Below are positions 49,923 through 58,827 of a DNA stretch of 64,000 bases, in pieces. Position numbers and translations under genes: made by a program. The stretch spans positions 97,531 through 161,530 of the forward strand of contig NZ_JBAHUQ010000011.1 of assembly GCF_036689865.1 (NCBI RefSeq), in the 5' to 3' direction. Numbering within the stretch: position 1 is the first letter of the stretch; each line of letters opens with the position of its first letter. The notes under the pieces were generated by a model, which had not been told where the DNA came from, ran no database searches, and saw nothing but the letters and a program-made list of their open reading frames with translations. The DNA is from Magnetococcus sp. PR-3 (GTDB lineage Bacteria; Pseudomonadota; Magnetococcia; Magnetococcales; Magnetococcaceae).

Positions 49923-51047
49923 ATGATGGGGATTGCAGGCCAGAGAGGATGGATATCTGTTGTGGCTGTGCTACTGCTGTTGGGTAGTGCTGGTGTGTAT
50001 GCCCTGCGTGTTGGTGTGAAACCGGTGGTGCCCGTTCATATGGCAGCCATTCTCTCCCTGAGTGGTTCGGGCAAACTAACGGGGGAGGATGTCTTAAGTG
50101 GTTTACAGCTTGCTGTTACCCAGTTAAACCGGAAAGGGGGTATACAGGGGCGTCCCGTTACATTGCATATCAAAGATAGCGCCACAGATACCGAGCAGGC
50201 CAAGCAAGCCTTGGTTGAGCTTGAGCAGAAGATATCCCCACTGATCTATTTCACCAACTTTAGCCGAATTTCATTGGCTTTGGCCCCCTTGGCAGGAGAC
50301 TACCAAGTTCCCCTGATGGGGTTGGTCACTTCAGCACCCTCGCTTTCTCAGCAAAATCGCTGGAGCTTTCGTTTTTTTACAGATGCCCAGGAGGAGTGCC
50401 GGGTAGCACGTCTGTCGATGCATATGGAGCATCAACACCGTTTTTCTATCCTCTACCTGGATGATCCTTATGGCCGATCTGTGGTGGAGGCTTGCCAAGC
50501 TCAGCAAAGCAAAAGTTTGGTGATGGATAAAGCCTATCCATTTCCCCCTAAGACCAAGAATTTTGGCCCCTACTTGGATGTTTTAGACCCCCATGAACCC
50601 CTGTATGTGCTGGGGTTTATCTCCTATGTAAAGATCATTCTCCAACAACTTAAAAAGAGGGGGCATCAGGGGGCAATTTATACAGGGGCAGGTTCTGTTT
50701 TAGCGATACAAGCAGGGATTGGAGGTTTTAATGAGGTACGGCTTAGCCTGCCCGCTATGTATAACCCCCAGTTTTCGTATGCAAAGCCCGTTAGGTTAGC
50801 GTATCAAAAAGCGTATCAACGTCCCATGAGCCACTATGCCGCAAACGGTCATGAGGCTGTGCGCTTGGTGTCGGGCCTTTTAAAACATACCACCATCTCA
50901 CGTGGGCACTTAAGAGCTCGTCTGAATGAAGGATTTATCTTCCCCAGTTTATTTGGTTCATTGCATGCCATTGCGGGTAGTCGGGATATCAACATTCCCC
51001 TCTTACCTGCTCGCCACAAGGAAGGTTCCATACTGTTTTTACAATAG
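49923..51047 (+). CDS. Periplasmic solute-binding protein (branched-chain amino acid type)
   Basis: Type I periplasmic-binding protein (Peripla_BP_6) of 374 residues. An N-terminal hydrophobic segment (WISVVAVLLLLGSAGVYAL) serves as signal or anchor. AILSLSGSGKLTGEDVLSGL, LNRKGGIQGRPVTLHIKDSA, FSILYLDDPYGRSVVEAC and AANGHEAVRLVSGLL match the Leu/Ile/Val- or amide-binding family. There is no permease or ATPase gene near; instead a Cache/HAMP kinase starts 7 bp downstream, so the protein probably delivers a ligand to that kinase rather than to a transporter. I use the ATG preceded by GAGGGGGG; an upstream TTG has no such site. Confidence 0.87.
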   Translation: MMGIAGQRGWISVVAVLLLLGSAGVYALRVGVKPVVPVHMAAILSLSGSGKLTGEDVLSGLQLAVTQLNRKGGIQGRPVTLHIKDSATDTEQAKQALVELEQKISPLIYFTNFSRISLALAPLAGDYQVPLMGLVTSAPSLSQQNRWSFRFFTDAQEECRVARLSMHMEHQHRFSILYLDDPYGRSVVEACQAQQSKSLVMDKAYPFPPKTKNFGPYLDVLDPHEPLYVLGFISYVKIILQQLKKRGHQGAIYTGAGSVLAIQAGIGGFNEVRLSLPAMYNPQFSYAKPVRLAYQKAYQRPMSHYAANGHEAVRLVSGLLKHTTISRGHLRARLNEGFIFPSLFGSLHAIAGSRDINIPLLPARHKEGSILFLQ

Positions 51048-51054
51048 GTGAGCC

Positions 51055-53025
51055 ATGGTTCAAATACGCAGCATAGGTTTGCAGATTTCCCTAGGGTTTG
51101 CCCTGGTTTTGGGCATGCTGCTTATCTATGCGCTTTTTGGGCTGGAGGCTTTTGAGGGTAAAATCACCCAAATTATGGGAATGCATGGCTCTGAGATTGC
51201 GGTTGAACAGTTGAACCATGTGGAGCGGCGCATCTTTAATTTGAGTGATGAGTTGATCCGATATGGTCAACAACCCCATGTACAGCAGGCGTTAATACAG
51301 GCCAATGTTTTTCCTGAGGATGAGGTCCAAGAGCAGGGGAGAGCACGTTGTACAAGCATGAGCCAACCCTGTTGGCAGCAGATGGCGTTGGCGCCTTTAT
51401 CTCTCTCTCTAAGTCGTTTTTTTATCCCGGTTTATCACCATTTTCGGGCAGAGCCTGTTTTTATAAGTGTCATGCTTATGGATCGTCAAGGCTACCCCAT
51501 CGCATGGGCTGGTGATCCCATTGATCGATCGTTGCCCCATTTGCAGTGCCATACACAGCTTGCAGAGAATAGAGTGTTTGTCTCTGAACCCTTTTTAGAT
51601 CAAAAAACAGGGCATTATCTCATCCGGCTAACGGCAGCGTTGTTAGACCCACAAGGCCATACTGTTGGTAGCTTATGTAGTCTCATACCGGCCCTGCATA
51701 TTTTGCGACATGCTGTCAGCAAACTTTCGGTATCAAACCGGGGTGACTTCTATCTTTTTGATCAATCAGGTCGTCTGCTTTATGCCGATCATCCTTTCCG
51801 GTTATTGGAATCCTTTGCACATGCGCAGCAATTTAAGCTGGCATCCCAAGAGCAGGGTTTTTTTTGGTACCAGGAGCATCATAAACGTACGCTCTATTCC
51901 TATGCTCGCCGTGTAAAGCTTAATGATGGGGGCAATAAATATCGTTTTAAAGGGGGAGGATGGGTTCTCATTATTGGTTGGCCAGATGATTTTATCTCTT
52001 CCCCCATATGGGCATTTAAGCAGCAGCAGTTGTGGTCATTGATGTTAGCTGCTTTGGTGGCCATAGCCATTGCTCTGGTTATTACCTTTATGGTTACGAA
52101 GCGCTTAGCCCAAGTACGCCGTGCAACCCACCAGTTGGCTTTGGGAGACTACAGTCAGCGTATTCCTCAGATGTACCGAGATGAAGTGGGGCAGTTGGCT
52201 GCGGATTTCAACCATATGGCTACAGAATTGGAACAAGCTCACCAGGTTCTAAAGCTGGAGGTTCGCCAACGCCGTAAAACCCAGGAAGACCTACAAGCAC
52301 AGACCCAGGCTCTTTTGCGTTCCAATAGCTATTTAGAACGGTTTGCTTACAGCGCCTCTCATGATTTGCAAGAACCTTTGCGTTCCGTCTCCAACTACCT
52401 TCGGATTATCCAGCGCCGTTATGGGGAACGGCTGGATGCGGAAGGGGAATCCTTTGTCCAACACACGTTAAATGCCTCCAAACGCATGCAACGTATGATT
52501 GAAGGCTTGTTGCTGCTCTCTCGTGTGAACACACAGGGCCGTGATTTTAAAAAACTAAATACTGAACGTCTTATGCAGGAGGTGATGGATAACCTGACGG
52601 TCGCCATTCAAGAAGCTGGAGCGACCATCACCTTTGATGATCTTCCTGAGATAGAAGGGGATGAAACTCAGCTTGCGGATCTTTTTCAAAATCTATTAAA
52701 CAATGCCATGCGTTATCAGCATGCGCAGCGTGCGCCCATAATCCAGGTTCATGGAGAGGTGGATGAACAGGGGATACAGCTAGTATTTAAAGATAATGGT
52801 ATGGGTATTGAATCTCAGTATTGGGAAGATATTTTTACCATATTTAAAAGACTTAACCCCTTGGGTCAGGTGCAGGGGTCGGGTATTGGGCTGGCTTTGT
52901 GTAGGCAAATTATGGCCCACCATAACGGCACCATTACCGTGCATAGTCAGCCCGAACAGGGTAGTACCTTTACGCTGCATTTTCCACCTCCTGGCTGTTT
53001 AGCGGATAGAGGGGGGGAAGTATGA
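51055..53025 (+). CDS. Cache-HAMP sensor histidine kinase
   Basis: Membrane kinase of 656 residues with TM1 (about 9-29), a large periplasmic Cache-type domain (about 35-325; FISVMLMDRQGYPIAWAGDP, RGDFYLFDQSGRLLYADH), TM2 (about 328-348) and HAMP (LALGDYSQRIPQMYRDEVGQ). A coiled coil precedes HisKA with SASHDLQEPLRSVSNY (His near 434), and the HATPase has NLLNNAMRY, DNGMGIE and GSGIGLALC. The DHp/HATPase part is the phytochrome-like (Cph1) type. It lies 7 bp after the solute-binding protein gene and overlaps the next gene by 4 bp (ATGA), so the periplasmic protein, this kinase and the receiver protein after it form a likely signalling chain. Confidence 0.92.
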   Translation: MVQIRSIGLQISLGFALVLGMLLIYALFGLEAFEGKITQIMGMHGSEIAVEQLNHVERRIFNLSDELIRYGQQPHVQQALIQANVFPEDEVQEQGRARCTSMSQPCWQQMALAPLSLSLSRFFIPVYHHFRAEPVFISVMLMDRQGYPIAWAGDPIDRSLPHLQCHTQLAENRVFVSEPFLDQKTGHYLIRLTAALLDPQGHTVGSLCSLIPALHILRHAVSKLSVSNRGDFYLFDQSGRLLYADHPFRLLESFAHAQQFKLASQEQGFFWYQEHHKRTLYSYARRVKLNDGGNKYRFKGGGWVLIIGWPDDFISSPIWAFKQQQLWSLMLAALVAIAIALVITFMVTKRLAQVRRATHQLALGDYSQRIPQMYRDEVGQLAADFNHMATELEQAHQVLKLEVRQRRKTQEDLQAQTQALLRSNSYLERFAYSASHDLQEPLRSVSNYLRIIQRRYGERLDAEGESFVQHTLNASKRMQRMIEGLLLLSRVNTQGRDFKKLNTERLMQEVMDNLTVAIQEAGATITFDDLPEIEGDETQLADLFQNLLNNAMRYQHAQRAPIIQVHGEVDEQGIQLVFKDNGMGIESQYWEDIFTIFKRLNPLGQVQGSGIGLALCRQIMAHHNGTITVHSQPEQGSTFTLHFPPPGCLADRGGEV

Positions 53026-55715
53026 TTAATCGCCTTTATCATGTATTGGTTGTTGAGGATAGTCCTGATGACTTCAGGGTGTTAATGGCTGAACTGGCTG
53101 ATGCCCGATACTCCCCCTTCAAGCTCCACCAGGAGCAGGAGCTGACAAGTGCGATCGAGCGTGTAAAACAGCGAGATTGGGACCTTGTATTGTTGGATGT
53201 CAACTTGCTGGACAGCACCGGTGAACAGACCATTACCCAGTTCTTAGATGTGGCTCAATACTGTGCTGTTATTGTTATGACAGGCTCTGCAGATCATGCG
53301 TTGGCAGAGTTGGCCTTGGCGGAAGGGGCGCAGGACTTTCTCATAAAAGGTCAAATCTTTGGGGACAATTTGGTCCGGGCCATGTTGTTTGCCATTAAAC
53401 GTCAGGTCGACCAGCAAGAGATACGGCAACTGAAGCAGGAGTTAGAGCGACGCGTAGAGTCCCGAACCAAGGATTTAACCCATACCATTCATCAATTACA
53501 GGCGGAGGTTCTTGGTAGAGAAAGGGCTGAAGCTTCACTTAGAGAGAGTGAGGAGCGCCACCGTCTCTATCTGCAAAATGCGGCAGATCCTATTGTTATT
53601 ATGGATTATGACGGTATCGTCCGTTGGTCTAATCATCAGGCTCATTATGTTCTCGGTTATAAATGGGATGAGTTGTCGGGGATGTTTTACGAACATTTTT
53701 GTACACCCAAAGGGTTGAACCGGGCGCGGGTCTATTTTCAAGAGCTTTTGCAAAAGGGTGATCTGAGTATTCCTGAGCTTTGGATCAAACGGGGCCAGGG
53801 GGATGCTATTCCCATGGATATTACCGCCAAGGTAATTGAAGTTCAGGGCGAACCACGGATTCAAGCCATTCTTAGAGATGTATCCAGCCGTTATGAGGCA
53901 CAGCAAGCCATTGGGCATAGACTCAAGCTTGAGCAGTTGGTGGCTTCTCTCTCATCCCGTTTTGTGCAGTGCTCTTTGGATGAGATGGATCAAGTCATCG
54001 TTTCAGCCTTACAGTCACTTGCTGAGTTTAGCGATGCTGAACGGGGCTGCCTGTTTTTGTTCTCCAAAGATTTAACAAGCTACAGTAATACCCATGAATG
54101 GTGTCTACCTGGCGTGGCTTCTCTACAAGAAAAAAGGCAGGGGCTTTCTATCAAAGAGGTCGGCTTGCCTGTTGAAGCTCTAACTCAAGGAAAAATCGTT
54201 CAAATACCTCGTGTCTTAGAGCCTGGTTTACCCTATGAACGTCTCAAAAAACATCTCCAGCAGGCGGACCTGTTCTCTGTGATCTATGTACCCATGCGTT
54301 GGCGGGAGCGCATCTTGGGTTTTTTAAGTTTTGCCACCTGTGCGCGGGAAAAACAGTGGTCGGAAGAAGACCTCGTCATGTTACGCCTAGCCGGAGAGAT
54401 TTTTGCCGGGGCACTGTTGCAACAAGAGATGGAGCAGCGCCTGCGTAATGACCTTTACGGAGCACAGCTTTTTGGACAGCAGGTAGATGCCCAGCGGCAG
54501 GAGCTACAAACTGTGCTGGATGGTTTGCCCTTTCCAACCTACCTGGTTGAGATGCCACGCAAGACCATACGTCTGGCCAACCATAAGGCCCAACAATTGG
54601 GCATTATGCCCGATCAGACCTGTTATAGGGTGTTGTGGAACCAAGAACAGGCGTGCTGTGATCAAGATCATCCCTGTGCTTTGGCGCGTGTCTTAGAGCG
54701 GGGAACAACAGCCCGTGTGGAACGTAGCTGGCGTTTTGCGGACCAACCCAAACGAACACTGGCCTTTCATGCTGCGCCTATTGAGGATGCCAACCACAAT
54801 ATCCCCTGGATTGTAGAGACCATCATCGACATAACCGAAATGAAACGGCTGGAAAAACAGGAGCAGTTCCACGCCTTTCAGTCTGGGGTTGCTGAAATGG
54901 CGGTGACACTTCTGCACAATATTGGTAATGCCATTATGAGCATCATGAACCGTGCAGAGAATATTGAACAGCAGAGCATCGCCCTACAAAAGCAGGCGGC
55001 CATGCTTCAACGGGTAGGTGGTGTGGCCAATCGAAAGATGGCCAAAGGGGAAGATCCTGTAAAGCTTATGTGTAGCTTGGGTGAGGCTCTTACCGATATT
55101 GGTGATGAGATTGTAAGTTTGGCTGAGAATGAGCTGAAGAAAAATGCCACGCAGATTCACCTGGGTGTGCGGCATATTTCAGAGATTATTCAGATCCACC
55201 AAAACGCCTCTAAATATGTGATGTACTCCCAGTTTGACCTATCGGAGTTGATAGAGGATGCACTGATTATTCAAGCCGATATCTTGGAAAAATATAAAAT
55301 TGAGGTGACCGTTAACATCTCGCCTTTACTACGGCAAGTTAATCTACCACGAAGCCAATTTTTACAGATGATGATTAATCTGATTAAAAATGCCCGAGAA
55401 GCCATTGCCGACCGAACGGCACCCAACGATGAGCCCAATCAGATCGGTATTTCTGTCATGCCCAAAGGGGTCGTGCGTATGTTGATCCATGTGGTGGACA
55501 ATGGATGTGGTATCGCCGAGGAGGATTTAACCCGGATCTTCCATTTTGGTGTTACCATGAAAAAGCAGGGATCTGGCCTAGGGTTGCACTCCATCGCTAA
55601 CTTTGTACAAGGGTTGGAAGGTACCATCGAGGCCATCAGCGCAGGTAAAGATAAAGGTGCTCTTTTTAACATTGAACTGCCGGTGGATTGTCAGGCGCAG
55701 GAGAATCAAGAGTAA
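53022..55715 (+). CDS. REC-PAS-GAF-PAS histidine kinase (HNxGN type)
   Basis: Soluble 897-residue protein. The N-terminal receiver (VLVVEDSPDD, phospho-Asp in LLDVNLLDSTG, Lys in FLIKGQ) is of the type often paired with phytochrome-like kinases. A coiled coil, PAS (about 180-300), GAF (about 310-480) and a second PAS (about 500-615) with a Cys cluster (TCYRVLWNQEQACCDQDHPC) follow. The kinase core has LLHNIGNAIMS (His near 630), NLIKNAREAI, DNGCGI and GSGLGLHSI. It probably takes phosphate from the Cache kinase whose gene overlaps its start, and passes a second signal on. Its kinase core is closely related to those at 47034 and 55746. Confidence 0.9.
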   Translation: MINRLYHVLVVEDSPDDFRVLMAELADARYSPFKLHQEQELTSAIERVKQRDWDLVLLDVNLLDSTGEQTITQFLDVAQYCAVIVMTGSADHALAELALAEGAQDFLIKGQIFGDNLVRAMLFAIKRQVDQQEIRQLKQELERRVESRTKDLTHTIHQLQAEVLGRERAEASLRESEERHRLYLQNAADPIVIMDYDGIVRWSNHQAHYVLGYKWDELSGMFYEHFCTPKGLNRARVYFQELLQKGDLSIPELWIKRGQGDAIPMDITAKVIEVQGEPRIQAILRDVSSRYEAQQAIGHRLKLEQLVASLSSRFVQCSLDEMDQVIVSALQSLAEFSDAERGCLFLFSKDLTSYSNTHEWCLPGVASLQEKRQGLSIKEVGLPVEALTQGKIVQIPRVLEPGLPYERLKKHLQQADLFSVIYVPMRWRERILGFLSFATCAREKQWSEEDLVMLRLAGEIFAGALLQQEMEQRLRNDLYGAQLFGQQVDAQRQELQTVLDGLPFPTYLVEMPRKTIRLANHKAQQLGIMPDQTCYRVLWNQEQACCDQDHPCALARVLERGTTARVERSWRFADQPKRTLAFHAAPIEDANHNIPWIVETIIDITEMKRLEKQEQFHAFQSGVAEMAVTLLHNIGNAIMSIMNRAENIEQQSIALQKQAAMLQRVGGVANRKMAKGEDPVKLMCSLGEALTDIGDEIVSLAENELKKNATQIHLGVRHISEIIQIHQNASKYVMYSQFDLSELIEDALIIQADILEKYKIEVTVNISPLLRQVNLPRSQFLQMMINLIKNAREAIADRTAPNDEPNQIGISVMPKGVVRMLIHVVDNGCGIAEEDLTRIFHFGVTMKKQGSGLGLHSIANFVQGLEGTIEAISAGKDKGALFNIELPVDCQAQENQE

Positions 55716-55745
55716 CGTTTAGCTTAGGCCGGGAGGAGGTTTGTG

Positions 55746-57434
55746 ATGTTATGGAATAAGGCTTTTCAAATTGGTAATGCCATGGTGGATGAAGAGCATC
55801 GCATCCTGCTTTCTAAAGCTGCGGAACTGCTGGATCATGATCAAGTTGATAATGAATCCTTTCAACAGTTAATTAAATATTTAAACCGTTATGTTGGTGA
55901 GCATTTTGACCATGAAGAGGCTCTTATGCAGAAGGTTGCATACCCGCTGTATGAAGAGCACAAACGTATTCATGATAATTTTAAAAAGCGTTTAAACCGA
56001 CAGTTGCTCGCTTTTGCGGATGAACAGCTGCATCCACAGCACAAACAGGAGCTTCTTCGGTCGTTGGCGCTGTGGGTTTTGCAACACATTATGGAAAATG
56101 ATCAGAAAATTGGAGATTTTTTACGTCAGCAGGGCTATGAAGACGAGGCCGATGAGAGTTGGGCTGATACCCCGCAAGACCTAGACCTGACCTCCTTTTT
56201 TCTCGGTGAAATTCAGGTGGAACAGGCACGCATGCGTGCCGTGGTTGATGCACTACCCTATGCCCTGTATTCGGTGGATTCTACCAGCGGGCAAATCATT
56301 CAGGTCAATACACGGGCTCAGCAGTTAGGTTTGAGTGTTGGGGAGGTGCTGGAGTGGTCCACGCCAGCACCACAAGGGCGGCGCTTAAGCTTGATGGAGA
56401 GTTTTGCCAGTGCCATTCCTGCGGCACTACAGACAGGTAAACCGGTACGTCAGGAGTGTTTGGTTACCCATCAATCTCAGCCATTTTGTTATGTCTATCA
56501 TGCTGTTCCGGTCAAGGGCGCTGGGGGTGATATTATATTGATCGTCGTGACCATGGTGGATTATACAGCGGTTAAACGGGATCAGGAGCAGCTTCACTAC
56601 GCCTCTTTCCAGTCTGGTGTGGCTGAAATGAGTATCTCTATTTTGCACAATATTGGTAATGCCATTATGAGCATCCTCAACAGGGCTGAGACGCTACAGT
56701 TAAAAAGTGAGGAGCTTAAGCAGACGGCACAGATGTTGGAAAAAGTAGGACCTGCCTCGCGCAAGCGTTTAGCCAGTGGCCAATCGGCTGAGCAGGTTTT
56801 GGATACCTTGCTAGAGGTTATGGCTGACCTGGGTGAGCAGTTGTCAGAGACGGCTCAAAGTGCCTTTGAACAACCCTCCGAGCAGATTAGAACCAGTGTT
56901 GAGCATATTTCGGATATTATAAAAATTCATCGTGACTCATCCCAATATGTTTTGATCTCAGAATTTTACCTTAAAGAGTTGATTGAGGACGCCACCCTAA
57001 TTCAATCGGACCTGTTGGAAAAATATGGGGTGGATATGGTGGTGCAGGTCTCGGAGCAACTGCCACAACTTAAACTTCCTCGTAGTCAGATGCTGCAGAT
57101 GATGATTAATCTGATCAAAAATGGGTTGGAAGCCATTGCGGCCCAACCAGAAGTTGATCCGGGGCGTATTCAAATTACAGCTGAGCCAATTGAGGACGAC
57201 CGCTTTGAAATAAGGGTTGTGGATAACGGTTGCGGTATTGAAGCTGAACGGCTGCAGGACATTTTTCGCTTTGGCGTCACCAGTAAAGCGTCAGGATCTG
57301 GCTTTGGTCTCCATACCGTGGGTAATTTTGTGCAGTCGTTAAATGGGTCTATTGTGGCTAAGAGTGCGGGTAAAGGGCAGGGGGCCAGCTTTGTGATCCA
57401 GCTACCTTTATGGGCTGAGAAGGGCCAATCATGA
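55746..57434 (+). CDS. Hemerythrin-PAS histidine kinase (HNxGN type)
   Basis: This 562-residue soluble kinase has a bacteriohemerythrin domain (1-125) with all di-iron ligands in place: H18, H53, E57, H72, H76, H114 and D119, in the patterns HFxxE, HxxxH and HxxxxD. Hemerythrins bind O2 reversibly and can sense O2, NO or redox state. A PAS domain (about 150-285) and the kinase core follow: LHNIGNAIMS (His near 301), NLIKNGLEAI, DNGCGIE and GSGFGLHTVGNF. I use the ATG preceded by AGGAGG at 6-base spacing; the GTG one codon earlier is too close. It overlaps the receiver-cyclase gene by 4 bp (ATGA), strong evidence that the two work together. Confidence 0.93.
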   Translation: MLWNKAFQIGNAMVDEEHRILLSKAAELLDHDQVDNESFQQLIKYLNRYVGEHFDHEEALMQKVAYPLYEEHKRIHDNFKKRLNRQLLAFADEQLHPQHKQELLRSLALWVLQHIMENDQKIGDFLRQQGYEDEADESWADTPQDLDLTSFFLGEIQVEQARMRAVVDALPYALYSVDSTSGQIIQVNTRAQQLGLSVGEVLEWSTPAPQGRRLSLMESFASAIPAALQTGKPVRQECLVTHQSQPFCYVYHAVPVKGAGGDIILIVVTMVDYTAVKRDQEQLHYASFQSGVAEMSISILHNIGNAIMSILNRAETLQLKSEELKQTAQMLEKVGPASRKRLASGQSAEQVLDTLLEVMADLGEQLSETAQSAFEQPSEQIRTSVEHISDIIKIHRDSSQYVLISEFYLKELIEDATLIQSDLLEKYGVDMVVQVSEQLPQLKLPRSQMLQMMINLIKNGLEAIAAQPEVDPGRIQITAEPIEDDRFEIRVVDNGCGIEAERLQDIFRFGVTSKASGSGFGLHTVGNFVQSLNGSIVAKSAGKGQGASFVIQLPLWAEKGQS

Positions 57435-58810
57435 GCAATAATCGTGTGTTAGTCGTAGATGATGATCAGCAGTTGCTGGATGCTTATGTCAATATTCTCG
57501 GGCCACAAAAAACGTCTTCGGTTGCTTCAGACAAACTCAGTGCCTTTTTGGATGAGGCCGAGGAGGAAGTGGATACACCTGAGGAAGAGCCTTATCAAAG
57601 CTTTGATGTGGTGGCGGCCAACCAGGGAGAAGAGGGGGTTGCCCAGGTCCAGGATGCATTGGATCAAAACTGCCCTTTTGCGGTGGCTTTTATTGATATT
57701 CGTATGCCTCCGGGGATTGATGGTCTACAGACTGCCAAACAGATACGGGCACTGGATGAAGCGATCTATATCATTATTGTCACCGCCTACAGTGACCGTT
57801 CGGTTGAGGAGATTCAGCGTAACCTGCGTCACGATGTGGTCTTGGCCCGTAAGCCTATGACGCGGGAGGAGATTTTTCAACAGGCGCGCAATGCTTGCAT
57901 CAGCTGGTGTAAAGATCGTGAACTGGAAGATAAGAACCGTCAACTCGAAGAGCAAATTGAAATCTTTAACAAGTTTGTGCCCAAGAATTTTATCCATGTG
58001 TTAGATGACCAGGAGCAACAGGGGCATATTGCACTTGGGGCCTGTAAAGAGCGGGCGATGACGGTGATGTTTTCTGATATTCGATCTTTTACGGCTTTTT
58101 CCGAGTCGATTTCCCCCTCGGAGAGTTTTCGCTTTATTAACAGCTATCTTGGCCATATGGGGCCGATCATTCGGGAGCATGATGGTTTTATCGATAAATA
58201 TATGGGTGATGGCATCATGGCCTTGTTTGAAGATCCCACCAATGCGGTGGCCACTGCGGTAGAAATGAGTCAGCGGTTGTATGGTTATAATGAGGGGCGT
58301 CAACGGGCCGGGTATATTCCCATAGCCATTGGGGTTGGGATTAATGTTGGGCCGGTGATGATGGGGACCATAGGTGAAAGTGACCGCATGGATACCACGG
58401 TTATTGGAGATACCGTTAATCTGGCAGCTCGTACCGAAGCCCTAACCAAGCAGTATGGCGCGCCTGTTCTGTTGTCTGAGATGGCGGTTCAAGCCCTAAA
58501 GGATGATTTTCCGTATCGCTTACGGTTGGTCGATTATATCCAAGTACGGGGCAAAAGCGCCCCTATGGCCTTTCATGAAATTTTGGATGCCCACCCAGAA
58601 CAATTACGGCAGAAGAAATTATCTATACTGCCCGAGTATGTGAAGGGGGTACAATATTATCATGCCCGTGAAATGGATAAGGCAACCCAGTGTTTTCAAG
58701 CCTGTTTGGCGGGCTGCCCGGAAGATGTGCCAACCCGGATTTTTTTACAACGGTGTTGGGGAATGGCAGGGGACTATGCCTCCTCCATTGTCCCCTCTTC
58801 GGATGCGTAG
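57431..58810 (+). CDS. Receiver-class III adenylate cyclase
   Basis: The protein has 459 residues. The receiver (VLVVDDDQQ, phospho-Asp D89 in FIDIRMPPGIDG, K141) has an insertion of about 30 acidic residues between helix 1 and strand 2. A coiled coil leads to a class III cyclase domain with metal Asp D216 (FSDIRSF) and D260 (KYMGDGIMALF). Residues expected for ATP selectivity are K256 and T323, and transition-state residues are N330 and R334 (TVIGDTVNLAAR), so it should make cAMP. The C-terminus has a TPR-like tail (YVKGVQYYHAREMDKATQCF). It overlaps the hemerythrin kinase gene by 4 bp, suggesting O2/redox control of cAMP. Confidence 0.92.
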   Translation: MSNNRVLVVDDDQQLLDAYVNILGPQKTSSVASDKLSAFLDEAEEEVDTPEEEPYQSFDVVAANQGEEGVAQVQDALDQNCPFAVAFIDIRMPPGIDGLQTAKQIRALDEAIYIIIVTAYSDRSVEEIQRNLRHDVVLARKPMTREEIFQQARNACISWCKDRELEDKNRQLEEQIEIFNKFVPKNFIHVLDDQEQQGHIALGACKERAMTVMFSDIRSFTAFSESISPSESFRFINSYLGHMGPIIREHDGFIDKYMGDGIMALFEDPTNAVATAVEMSQRLYGYNEGRQRAGYIPIAIGVGINVGPVMMGTIGESDRMDTTVIGDTVNLAARTEALTKQYGAPVLLSEMAVQALKDDFPYRLRLVDYIQVRGKSAPMAFHEILDAHPEQLRQKKLSILPEYVKGVQYYHAREMDKATQCFQACLAGCPEDVPTRIFLQRCWGMAGDYASSIVPSSDA

Positions 58811-58827
58811 TATTTGGGAGTTGATCC

